Of a stretch of DNA of 64,000 bases, positions 54,792 through 63,076 are shown in pieces. The stretch is from assembly GCA_963789825.1 (NCBI GenBank), contig CAWBME010000010.1, forward strand, positions 124,001 through 188,000, read 5' to 3'. The notes beneath the pieces were generated by a model, which saw only the letters and a program-made list of their open reading frames with translations, made no database searches and was not told the origin of the DNA. Position numbers and translations under genes: made by a program. Source of the DNA: PFL42 sp963789825 (GTDB lineage Bacteria; Chloroflexota; Anaerolineae; Anaerolineales; E44-bin32). How positions within the stretch are numbered: position 1 is the stretch's first letter; each line of letters opens with the position of its first letter.

Positions 54792-55721
54792 GCGCTGCCT
54801 CAAGTGCACCGCGAGGGATCGCACGCCCGGATTCAATCCGGACGCTGTTCGTCAAGATTATAACCCCGGCACCGTGCATGACCGGCGAACATGAACCAGG
54901 GGTGGAACGCCAATCCTCTCCCCCTGCGACGGCCGCGCCGTCCTCGCTGCGAAGCGCCACTCCGCCCGGGGAGCAGACGTCGAGAGAGCATCTCCGCCCA
55001 CTCCCACAGGCTGCGGGGTGTGGATCCTCCACATCGTCCCGCTAGCCATTGCTCAGCCGCCTTCACTCGGAGTGAGAGCGCCACGGAACTGCTCAGGGGC
55101 ATTGCGATCGATCCGTGCTGACGCAGGTCGGACACCCCATCCACGTGCGATCTGGCACTCGGGCGGCGGTGCGCAACGCCGGCCCCGATCGAACCTCGAC
55201 CGCCGGTTGGACGGATGGGGGGAAACGGGGGTCCGTGAGGCCTGGGGGGCCGCCTGCGTGACGTTCGGGGATGCTCCGGGAAGGGGCAATCCCCACTCCC
55301 CGGCCCCTTGGGGAGACCCGGGTTGTGGGCGCGCAACGCACTCGCGGCCGACCGGATCCCTCAGGCGGGCTCGCAGCCCCACCGCCCGATCGCGCAACGT
55401 CACGCAATGGCGGCAGCATCCACCGGCTTCACGCGGCCGCACAGAATGCAGTGCGAGTTCTGAGCATCGTCCCCGACGACACGTACCTCTCGCATGGCCT
55501 CACGCACCAACCGTGCGGCGGGCGCCGGTCCTGGTTGCCCTTGCCCTGGGCGACATGCGCCGAGGCCGGGCGAACGAACGGCGCGCCGCCGCCGGGCGGT
55601 CGGGCCGGCGTCGATACCGGGCGTGCCGGCACAGTGGCGGATGGTGCTCGATGCTGGCGGCCGCTGGACGAAGGACGGCCCTTCCGGGTATAGTTCAAGC
55701 GCTCGTAGCTGGAGGACCTCG
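54792..55721. other. Long intergenic region, no gene seen
   Basis: About 930 bases between the divergent formate-dehydrogenase-like and ECF genes. It holds the -10 box at 54857-54862, a GC-rich inverted-repeat block (about 55262-55330: AAGGGGC pairs with GCCCCTT) and the ECF promoter TATAGT at 55689-55694 with TGGACG 18 bases upstream. Open frames here are Arg/Pro-rich and motif-free. No tRNA, riboswitch consensus or terminator was recognised, although a vitamin riboswitch before the ECF genes would be worth a covariance-model search. Confidence 0.5.
54857..54862 (-). promoter_or_regulatory. -10 box for the formate-dehydrogenase-like gene
   Basis: TATAAT on the minus strand, 65 bases before the ATG at 54791. 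No clear -35 is present. Confidence 0.45.
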
Positions 55722-56321
55722 ATGGAGCGCATACGCCGAGATTTCACAACGGTAACCCTGGTCTTGATCCCGGTCGCCATCGCCATCAACATCGTCGTCG
55801 GTCAGTTGGTCGTGGCGCTGAAGCTGCCGCTCTACCTGGACTCGATCGGCACCATCCTGGTGGCGGTGCTGGCCGGGCCGCTCGCCGGGCTGGTGACCGG
55901 CATCCTGGCCAACCTGATCTGGACGCTGACCGGCCTGGCGCCCTTCGCCGCCGCCTTCGCCATCGTCGCCGGAATCATCGGCCTGATGGCCGGGCTGTTC
56001 GCGGGATGGGGCTGGTTCAAGCGTCTGTGGCTGTGGCTGCTGGCGGGGCTGCTCACCGGGATCGTGGCGGCCCTCATCTCGGCGCCGATCTCTGCCTACG
56101 TGTTCGGTGGCGTGATGGGCTCCGGTCAGGACTTCCTGGTGGCGTTCCTCCGCGCCACCGGCGCCAGCGTGATGCAGGCGACCTTCGGTCAGGGGATCGT
56201 CGCCGATCCGCTCGACAAGTTGGCCACCTTCCTGCTGGTGTGGATCACCCTGCGCGCCCTGCCCTCACGCTTCCTGCAGCGCTTCCCGAGAGCGGAGAAC
56301 GTCGCTGGCCGACCCGAGTAG
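55722..56321 (+). CDS. ECF transporter S component (substrate binding)
   Basis: 199-residue integral membrane protein with about six helices. It opens with TTVTLVLIPVAIAINIVVGQLV and LPLYLDSIGTILVAVLAGPLAGLVTGILANL, features of ECF-transporter S components (small Ala/Gly-rich helices, GP.AG). The substrate cannot be deduced from sequence alone. It is followed directly by genes for the T component and two ATPases, so the module is dedicated, not shared. The ATG at 55722 has GGAGG 9 bases upstream and a TATAGT promoter. The downstream PfkB kinase suggests that the imported compound is phosphorylated. Confidence 0.85.
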   Translation: MERIRRDFTTVTLVLIPVAIAINIVVGQLVVALKLPLYLDSIGTILVAVLAGPLAGLVTGILANLIWTLTGLAPFAAAFAIVAGIIGLMAGLFAGWGWFKRLWLWLLAGLLTGIVAALISAPISAYVFGGVMGSGQDFLVAFLRATGASVMQATFGQGIVADPLDKLATFLLVWITLRALPSRFLQRFPRAENVAGRPE

Positions 56322-57094
56322 CTTCGGCACCTACCTGCCGCGCGCCAGCAGCCTACACCGCCTGCATCCGCTTACCAAGCTGGCCATCGTCGGGCTGCTG
56401 CTAGCCCTGGCGTTCGCCGTGCCGTGGTGGGCCTGCTACCTGACGCTTGGGCTGCTCGTCTTGCCGCTGGCTGCCCTGGCGCGGGTATTCGGCCCGCTGA
56501 CCCGCACGCTGTGGAAGCTGGTTCTTCCGTTCGCCGTCCCGATTCTGCTCATCCAGGGCTTCTTCTGGGGTGAAGGCGAGGTGCTGTTCACCCTCGGCCC
56601 GCTCTCGTTCTACCGGGCGGGACTGATCTTCGCCGCGGCCTCGATCGGACGGATCGCCATGCTCGGCGGGTGCTTCCTGCTGCTGACCATGACCACGCGG
56701 GTCGACATGCTGATGCGGGCGCTGGTCGAGCGCGGTCTGCCGAGCCAGGCGCTGTACCTGGTCGTGACCACGCTGCAGTTGGTGCCTCGCTTCCAGGCGC
56801 AGGCGCACCGCATCCAGGACGCGCAGCGTGCCCGTGGGTTGGAGACCGAAGGATCGATCGGCCGACGGGCGCAGGGCGCTGGTCCCACTGATCGGTCCGC
56901 TGCTGCTGGGCAGCCTGATGGACGTCGAGGAGCGCGCCCTCGCTCTGGAGGCGCGCGGGTTCAGCCATCGCGGCCCACGCACCAGCCTGGTCACGTTGCA
57001 CGACTCCTCCAGCCAGCGCTGGCTGCGGATCGGGCTGTGGACCCTGGCGGCAGCCCTCGTCCTATTCCGTCTGTTCGCCTGGATCAGCCGATGA
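56305..57094 (+). CDS. ECF transporter T component (one frameshift)
   Basis: Transmembrane coupling protein (EcfT/CbiQ family), about 262 residues. It has SSLHRLHPLTKLAIVGLLL near the N-terminus, then helices, and the cytoplasmic coupling motif RARGLETEGS, with a second Ala-Arg-Gly motif EARGFS after the break. A frameshift near 56867 separates IGRR from RALVPLIGPLLLGSLM. No in-frame ATG or GTG exists before the conserved N-terminus; the earliest plausible start is CTG at 56305, inside the S gene, so either an unusual start or another sequence error is involved. The stop overlaps the next start (ATGA). Confidence 0.8.
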
Positions 57095-57927
57095 TCGAGC
57101 TCGAAGCGGTCACCTTCACCTACGCCGGCGAAGCCTCCCCGGCGCTGCAGCAGCTGGACCTGAAGATCGGCGAGGGAGAGTTGTGGGCCGTGCTCGGCCC
57201 AACCGGTGCCGGAAAGAGCACGCTGTGCTCCTTGCTGGCGGGCTTCATCCCCCATTTCTACCGTGGGGCCCTGAGTGGGAAGGTGCGCGTCGCCGGGATC
57301 GATGTCCCCGGCAGCAGCCTGGCCGTGATGAGCGAGCACGTCGGGTCGGTCTTTCAGAACCCATTCAACCAGGTGACCGGCGCCCGCTACACCGTGCGCG
57401 AGGAGATCGGGTTCGGCCTGGAAAACCTCGGCGTCCCCCAGCCGGAAATGTTCGAGCGCATCGAGCACAGCCTGGCGCTCACCGGGCTGTCGGAGCTGGC
57501 GGAGCGTTCGCCCTATGCCCTCTCGGGAGGGCAGCAGCAGCGCCTGGCGATCGCCTCGATCCTCGCCCTGCGGCCCAGGCTGATGATCCTCGACGAGCCA
57601 ACTTCGCAGCTCGACCCGGCAGGGACCGGTCAGGTGTTCACTTTGCTGCGCGAGCTGGTATCCGCCGGCGAGACCACCGTGCTGGTGGCCGAACAACGCC
57701 TGGAGTGGGTCGCCCGCGTTGCCGACCGCTGTCTCGTCCTGCAGGCCGGGCGCAAGGTGAGCGAAGGGACCCCGTCGGAAGTGCTGTCGAGCCAGGAGCT
57801 CACGGCCTGGGGGCTGTGCGAGACCCGCTTCAGTCGCGCGGCGCGGGCGTCCGCCGCCGCGGGAATCGCGATGTTGCGCCAGCAGCTTCCGCACACATTG
57901 GACCAAGCGGTGGAGTACTTCCAGTGA
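57091..57927 (+). CDS. ECF transporter ATPase A1
   Basis: 278 residues. Walker A is GPTGAGKST, the Q-loop lies in SVFQNPFNQ, the signature is ALSGGQQQR and Walker B is LMILDEPTSQLD. A switch-type residue is in LVAEQRLEWVA; the canonical His of the H-loop is replaced by a Glu-Gln-Arg stretch (VLVAEQRL), as in some EcfA1/CbiO-related ATPases that pair with a second ATPase. About 50 extra C-terminal residues are helical. It starts in an ATGA overlap with the T gene and ends in a GTGA overlap with the second ATPase, so all are one transcript. Confidence 0.88.
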   Translation: MIELEAVTFTYAGEASPALQQLDLKIGEGELWAVLGPTGAGKSTLCSLLAGFIPHFYRGALSGKVRVAGIDVPGSSLAVMSEHVGSVFQNPFNQVTGARYTVREEIGFGLENLGVPQPEMFERIEHSLALTGLSELAERSPYALSGGQQQRLAIASILALRPRLMILDEPTSQLDPAGTGQVFTLLRELVSAGETTVLVAEQRLEWVARVADRCLVLQAGRKVSEGTPSEVLSSQELTAWGLCETRFSRAARASAAAGIAMLRQQLPHTLDQAVEYFQ

Positions 57928-58747
57928 ACGTGCGCCTCGAATTCGCTTTCCTTCGCCTACCCCGGCGGCGCCCAGGCGCTGCGCCAGGTCTCGCTCGACG
58001 TGCCCAGCGGAAGCTGGGTGGCTCTGGTAGGCGAGAACGGCGCTGGCAAGACCACGCTCGCCAAGCTGCTGTGTGGGCTGCTGCGTCCGGACACCGGCCG
58101 AGCGTGGGTGGGCGACTGGGACACACAGCAGCACACTGCAGCCCAGCTGGCGCGCCGGATCACCTACGTCTTCCAGAACCCCGACGACCAGCTGTTCGAG
58201 CGTAGCGTGCAGGCCGAGGTCGCCTTCGGGCCGCGCAACCTTGGCCTCCCGCCGGCCGAGATCGAAGAGCGCCTGGCCGACTCGCTCGAGGCGCTGCAAC
58301 TGGATGGCCTGCGGGCGCGGCATCCGTACGAACTGACTCCCACCCAGCGCAAGTTCGTCGCCCTGGCCGCCGCCGACGTCATGCACGCGCCGCTGATGAT
58401 CCTCGACGAGCCGACCACCGGGCTGGACGGTCCCGCCCTGCGCCTGCTGAGCGAGTATCTGGCGCGCAAGCGCCAGGAAGGCCGGACGGTGATGGCCATC
58501 TCGCACGATATGGATTTTGTCGCCGAGCAATTCGAACGCGTGGTCGTGATGGCGCAAGGGGAGATCCTGGCCGACGCCACCGCCGCCCAGGTGTTCGGCG
58601 CCGGCGGACCTGCTGGCCGCCAGCCATCTGGAGGCGCCGCAATTGGTGCGGCTGGCGGAACGCCTGGGTTGGCCGACACGCCCACTGACCGTCGAAGCGT
58701 TCGTCGCCGGCCTGGCGGCGCGCAACGACCCGGAGGTGCCGCGCTGA
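57924..58747 (+). CDS. ECF transporter ATPase A2 with atypical signature (two frameshifts)
   Basis: About 273 residues. Walker A is GENGAGKTT, the Q-loop is VFQNPDDQL, Walker B is LMILDEPTTGLD and the switch His is in AISHDMDF, all canonical. The signature, however, reads ELTPTQRKFVAL instead of LSGGQ. The start GTG overlaps the A1 stop. The first ten residues and the rest are in different frames (break near 57945, with YPGGAQALRQVSLDVPSG before Walker A). A second break near 58605 leads to AASHLEAPQLVRLAERLGWP and the stop at 58747. The loss of the LSGGQ in one partner implies an asymmetric ATPase pair. Confidence 0.82.
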
Positions 58748-59689
58748 TCCTCACCCTGGGTGACCTGCTGCTGGACCTTTCGCTGCGCATCGCCAGTTTC
58801 CCCGTGCGTGCTGAAGACATGCAGCTGCTCGAAGGCCTTGACCTCGGACCCGGCGGCGCGGCCAACGTCGCCATCGTCGCCGCCCGCCTGGGTCTGGATG
58901 TCGGCTGCCTGGGCGAGATCGGCGACGACCTGTTCGGCCGAGTGCTGCTCGACGGTCTGCGGCAGGAGGCCATCGACACGGCGCAGGTGCACGTCAATCC
59001 GGCCGGACGCACACCGGTGGCCGGGGTGTTGGTCGACGCGGCGGGCGAGCCCGCCTATCTGGGATTCCCCGGCCACCTGACCCTCGGGCATTTGCTGCCG
59101 GCGTGGCAGGACGCCATCCGTCAGGCCGAGGCGCTGTTTGCCGACGGGTGGATCGACTCCGCCGGCGGCGCCGACCTGGTGTTGGAGGGCTTGCATGCGG
59201 CGCGTGCGTCGGATGTCCCGGTGTTCTTCGACCCCGGCCCGGGCAATCCGCGGCATCGGCGCGATTGGCTGCGCCAGGCCGCCCAGTTGGCCACAGTCGT
59301 CCTGGGAACCGAGCCACAGATCGCGGCGCTATTCGCATCGGCTCGATGCCCGGGCGGCCGCCGCTCGCTTGCTGGCGGAGGGGGCAGAGCTGGTGGTGCT
59401 GAAGCGGGGTGGCCTAGGTTGTGTGCTCATGCAGTCCGATCAAACGCATGAGGCCCCGGCCTTCCCCGTGCCGCTGGTCGATGCCACCGGCGCCGGCGAC
59501 AGCCTCGACGCAGCCATTCTGTTCGGCTATCTGCGAGGGCTTCCTGTGCCGGATCTGGCCGATCTGGGGAACGCCGCCGGCGCAGCCAAGGTCCAGAAGT
59601 GGGGCACCGGCCATCACCTGCCGACGCTGGCCGAGATCCGCAAGGTTCTGACGGACAACGGACGCACTGTGGGCTACTTGCCTGGCTGA
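58744..59689 (+). CDS. PfkB-family carbohydrate/nucleoside kinase (one frameshift)
   Basis: Ribokinase-fold kinase, about 314 residues. The N-terminal motif is GGAANVAIVAARLGLDVGCLGEIGDDLFG, and the C-terminal signature DATGAGDSLDAAI carries the catalytic Asp. Frames change near 59337, where LFAS meets LDARAAAARLLAEGAELVVLKRGG. The start is uncertain: the only codon with CGGAGG at proper distance is CTG at 58744, overlapping the ATPase stop. Its position at the end of the ECF operon suggests that it phosphorylates the imported compound, for example a sugar or nucleoside. Members of the family also act on vitamins such as pyridoxal, so the substrate is open. Confidence 0.83.
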
Positions 59690-59869
59690 TCCCACCCACG
59701 CGGTTTCCCCACAGGCGCCGTCCTTCGCGGGCTACTCGTCCTTCCCGCGCAAGTCGAAGATGCCCGAAGCGAGGCGGAAGAGTGCGGGAATCCAGGGGAT
59801 CCTCTCCGTCTGGCGATAGGGGTCAGCCTCAGCATTCCCTTGCCGGGACACACCTGCTCAAACAGGAAC

Positions 59870-59895
59870 GGGACCCGGCCGCGTGGCCGGGTCCC
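59870..59895. terminator. Bidirectional terminator after the PfkB and SPFH genes
   Basis: A perfect 11-bp stem (GGGACCCGGCC / GGCCGGGTCCC) with a GCGT loop between the convergent genes. Confidence 0.7.
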
Positions 59896-59967
59896 TGATG
59901 TCGAGGCGGATGGGCCTGTCCGGTCCGTTGACCGTGGAGGCCCGTCAGGCGTGGTTCCCGCGGTGGG

Positions 59968-61012
59968 CTACTCGCCCGATGCCGGCGGTACAGAGCCGCC
60001 AGGGGTTAGCGTCGGCAGCGGCAGCAGATACGGATTGTCGTTCGGGACCAGCATCACCTGGATCCCGGGCGCCAGCCGCTGGATGTACTCATAGTTCAAC
60101 AACGCCGGGTTGCTGCGCAGGGCGGCGCCCAGCAGCTCGAGCGCCTTGGCCTGAGCTTCGGCCTCAATCAGGTTGGACTTGGCCTTGCCTTCGGCATCGA
60201 TCACCAGCGCGTCGGCTCGGCCCTGGGCCGTCTGCCGAGCTTGCTCCGCTTCCTGCTTGCGCTGCTGGACGATCAACTCCGCCTGCTGGGCCAACTGCTC
60301 GGCGATCTGCTTCTGCTCCACCGAGGCGGCGTACTCCGGCGAGAAGGTGATATTGCGCAGGATGAAATCGACCAGCACCAGGCCATTCTCTTCCAACTTA
60401 TCGGCCATGGCGGTTTCCATGCTGGACTGGAAGGCATCGCGTTGGCTGGACACGATCTCTTCGACGCCGTACTGCGAAGCGGCGTTGCGGATGATGCCGC
60501 GCGACGTGGGGCCGGATGAGCTCGTCGGTGTAGCGGTTCTTCCAGGCGATGTGCACGCCGATGACCTCATTCGGGTCGATGGCGTAAATGACCGAGGCGT
60601 CAATGAAAAGCTCCTGCCCATCGGACGTTCGGGCCGTCACCGAGTCATCCCCCTGGATAGCGCCCTCCAACGGGGCAATCGACATGGTGTAGGTCTGGCG
60701 CGAGATCGGGTAGAGGACAACGGTCTCGAAGAAGGGGACCACCCAGCGCAACCCGGGCTGGAGCGTCTCTTCCCGGTAGCCCTTGGGCGCCAGAGCGGAG
60801 ATCACCACGCCGCGCTCCTCCGGTTGGATGAAGACCAACCCGGCGGCGACGAGCGTGAGCAAGATAGCGATGCCGACGATCGCTAGGACGACGGTGCCGG
60901 ACTTGCGCATCGGCTGGCCGCGCCCGGCCCGCATCACCGAGATCGCAATCACCGCAATCGCCGCCAACCACGCCAGCGACGCCATCAATCGGACAACCTG
61001 TGCAACGTTCAT
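59968..61012 (-). CDS. SPFH/Band 7 (prohibitin-like) membrane protein (one frameshift)
   Basis: About 347 residues. Two N-terminal membrane helices (about 8-26 and 38-60) are followed by the SPFH domain: EERGVVISALAPKGYREETLQPGLRW, RTSDGQELFIDASVIYAIDP and SSQRDAFQSSMETAMADKLEENGL. A coiled-coil region rich in Gln/Ala/Glu (about 235-300) is typical of flotillin/prohibitin assemblies. One extra C in the four-C run at about 60510-60513 breaks the frame between ELIRP and TSRGIIRNAA. The ATG at 61012 has CAGGAGG upstream. Such proteins form membrane microdomains or hold proteases; the partner is not visible here. Confidence 0.9.
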
Positions 61013-61056
61013 TCAAGCCTCCTGGAAACCTCAACGCTGAACTGAAGTTCGAGACG

Positions 61057-61062
61057 ATTATA
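61057..61062 (-). promoter_or_regulatory. -10 box for the SPFH gene
   Basis: TATAAT on the minus strand, 44 bases before the ATG. It is back to back with the PyrK-like promoter. Confidence 0.5.
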
Positions 61063-61090
61063 GCAGGTGGCCCCCGGCCGTCGCCTGACG

Positions 61091-61119
61091 TTGCCCTGAC
61101 CGGAGCGCCATGCTAGCAT
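61091..61119 (+). promoter_or_regulatory. Promoter for the PyrK/PyrD-like pair
   Basis: TTGCCC (61091-61096) and TAGCAT (61114-61119) with a 17-base spacer; the -10 ends 6 bases before the GTG start, so the message would be leaderless. Confidence 0.5.
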
Positions 61120-61125
61120 CCGCCC

Positions 61126-61821
61126 GTGCGTCGGATCCCGACAGAAGTACACTCGCTCGGCCTGGACGCCCTCGGCGAGCCGGTTCTCCGCCTGCGCACG
61201 CCGCAGACCTGGCACATCGACGCCGGACAGGCTGTGCTGGCGGAGCTCGGCGAGAGCTGTGGCCTGCTCACTGCGCTCTTCCCGAGCGAGATCACGCCCG
61301 GCCTCGTCTCGTTCCCCATCGATGCGGACAACCCCCTCAGGCCGGGGATGCCGCTCAGCCTAGCCGGGCCGATTGGCGCCGGCTTCCAGCCCCCTGCGGC
61401 CTCGCGCCGCTGGCTGTTGGCGAGCAGCGAGCCTGTCCCTCGCCGTCTGCTACCGCTGCTCAGCCAGGGGATCCAGCGGGAGGTCGAGATCGTGTTTGCC
61501 GGCGAGCCGCCGGCGCACGGTCTGCCGCGTTCGATCGAAGTCGTGAGCCACCTGGACCAGGCCCTCGGCTGGGCGGACTACCTGGCGCTCGACAGCTCCC
61601 GTCGGGCGCTCCCCGGCATGCTGGTATCCCTGGCTGGCGCGGGCGTCGTTGCGGCGGCGCTAGCCGCCGAGATCCTGGTGGCGAGCGAGATCCTCTGCGG
61701 CTGGGGAGGCTGCGGGGCATGCGCCGTGCACGGCGGGCGTGGCTGGTACCTGGCCTGCGTCGATGGGCCCGTGCGCCCGCTCAGTTCGCTGCTCGAAGGG
61801 AACGGCCGCCGTGGCGCTTGA
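61126..61821 (+). CDS. Divergent PyrK-like iron-sulfur protein
   Basis: 231 residues that align in outline with the dihydroorotate dehydrogenase electron-transfer subunit. The [2Fe-2S] motif is kept: ILCGWGGCGACAV followed 13 residues later by CVDGPV, i.e. Cys-x4-Cys-x2-Cys-xn-Cys, and GPIGAGFQPP matches the usual 'GPLG.GF' turn. The FAD motif (R-P-x-S type) and the glycine-rich NAD pocket are not recognisable (WLLASSEPVPRRLL stands where GGGIG would be). It may bind only the cluster. The GTG start at 61126 directly follows a -10 box. Its end overlaps the PyrD-like gene by 11 bases. Confidence 0.65.
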   Translation: MRRIPTEVHSLGLDALGEPVLRLRTPQTWHIDAGQAVLAELGESCGLLTALFPSEITPGLVSFPIDADNPLRPGMPLSLAGPIGAGFQPPAASRRWLLASSEPVPRRLLPLLSQGIQREVEIVFAGEPPAHGLPRSIEVVSHLDQALGWADYLALDSSRRALPGMLVSLAGAGVVAAALAAEILVASEILCGWGGCGACAVHGGRGWYLACVDGPVRPLSSLLEGNGRRGA

Positions 61822-62599
61822 GCTGTCCAGCGGCAAGACCGAAGTCCGACTGGAGAGACCCTGGCTCAACCTGCCCGGAACGCTGGGCTTCTCCGATGAA
61901 GCACGCACTGCCCTCGATCTGGGTCAGTTGGGTGCGCTGGTCACCAACCCGGTCAGCCTGGCGCCACGCCAGCCGGCGAACCCGCCCCAGGCGCTGCGCT
62001 ATCCCGGCGGGCTGCTGCTGCACACCGGCCACGCCAACCCGGGCCTGCGTCGCGTCGTTCGACGTCATGCGCCGCGCTGGGCCAGCCTATCCGTTCCGGT
62101 CCTGGTCAGTGTGCTGGCTCACGACGAACGCGAACTGGCGCGCCTCGTCACCGGGCTGGACGGTGTCCCCGAGGCCTCCGGTCTGGTGCTGATGCTCCCG
62201 CTGGGAGAACTCGAGGCTGTGAGCCGCTGGGTGCAGTTGGCGCAGGGGCTGGAGCGGCCGGTGGTAGCGCTGATGCCGCTTGGCGTGCCAAGCGAAGCTG
62301 CGCTGGCTGCAGCCGAGGCCGGTGCCTCCGCCATCCTGCTGGGCCCGCCGCGCGGCGCCCTCGAGTGCGACGACCGCTGGGTCGAGGGCAGGCTGTACGG
62401 ACCCGGGCTGTACCCGCTCGCGCTGCAGGCCGCCCGCGAGCTGGCGCCGATCCTGCCGGTCCCGCTCATTGTCTCCGGGGGGATCGCCACGCCAGCGCAA
62501 GCGCGCGCCTGCCTGCAAGCCGGCGCGGCCGCCGTCGGGCTGGACTTCATCTTGTGGAAGAACCCGCAGGGGTTTCTCGCCGACGCGGCCTGGGCCTGA
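61811..62599 (+). CDS. Divergent PyrD-like TIM-barrel protein
   Basis: 262 residues. The N-terminus (LNLPGTLGFSDEARTALDLGQLGALVTNPVSL) resembles class 1B dihydroorotate dehydrogenase, and the C-terminus (PVPLIVSGGIATPAQARACLQAGAAAVGLD) retains the phosphate-binding FMN strand-loop of such barrels. The catalytic Cys and the Asn residues of the orotate site (the N-S-C-P-N type motif) are absent; the equivalent stretch reads GLVLMLPLGE. It is therefore unlikely to be a classical dihydroorotate dehydrogenase. The start at GTG 61811 overlaps the PyrK-like gene, so the products are made together and probably form a complex. Confidence 0.6.
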   Translation: MALELSSGKTEVRLERPWLNLPGTLGFSDEARTALDLGQLGALVTNPVSLAPRQPANPPQALRYPGGLLLHTGHANPGLRRVVRRHAPRWASLSVPVLVSVLAHDERELARLVTGLDGVPEASGLVLMLPLGELEAVSRWVQLAQGLERPVVALMPLGVPSEAALAAAEAGASAILLGPPRGALECDDRWVEGRLYGPGLYPLALQAARELAPILPVPLIVSGGIATPAQARACLQAGAAAVGLDFILWKNPQGFLADAAWA

Positions 62600-63058
62600 T
62601 CAGCCGCCGGCGGCGGACGGCGCCCGCTCCAGCACGATCGTCACTGGGCCATCGTTCACGATCTCGACGGTCATGTGGGCGCCGAAGACGCCGAGTTGCA
62701 CCGGCACCCCCTGCGCCGCGAGGTGATCGGCGAAGCGCCGCACCAGCGGCTCCGCCAGCTCGGGCGGGGCGGCGTCGGTGAAGCTCGGCCGCCGACCTTT
62801 GCGGGCATCGGCGTACAGCGTAAACTGCGAAACGACCAGCGCTTCGCCGCCGACATCCAGCAGCGAACGGTTGGTCAGCCCCTGATCGTCCTCGAACACT
62901 CGCAGGTGGCCCACCTTCTCGGCCAGCCAGGTGGCCTCGGCCTCGGTGTCCCCGTGCCCGACTCCGACGAGCACATTCAGCCCAGCGCCGATCTCGGCCA
63001 CCAACTGACCGTCGACCGAGACCGCGCTGCGGCGGACGCGCTGCAGCACCAGCCTCAC
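62600..63058 (-). CDS. dtd: D-aminoacyl-tRNA deacylase
   Basis: 152 residues. Frees D-amino acids from mischarged tRNA. Family motifs SQFTLYAD (about 78-85) and NDGPVTIVLE near the C-terminus (usually NDGPVT) are intact, and the N-terminus MRLVLQRVRRSAVSVDG is typical. The start is a GTG at 63058. The stop abuts that of the PyrD-like gene on the other strand. It is on the same strand as trpS, 18 bases downstream, and is probably co-transcribed with it. Confidence 0.95.
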   Translation of the reverse strand: MRLVLQRVRRSAVSVDGQLVAEIGAGLNVLVGVGHGDTEAEATWLAEKVGHLRVFEDDQGLTNRSLLDVGGEALVVSQFTLYADARKGRRPSFTDAAPPELAEPLVRRFADHLAAQGVPVQLGVFGAHMTVEIVNDGPVTIVLERAPSAAGG

Positions 63059-63076
63059 CGCCGGACGCCTCCGACC

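Noticed and set aside
56401..59256. A 951-codon minus-strand frame
   Set aside because: It runs antisense to the ECF genes and the PfkB kinase, which have clear motifs. It has no domain and is rich in Gln/Arg/His, as mirror frames are.
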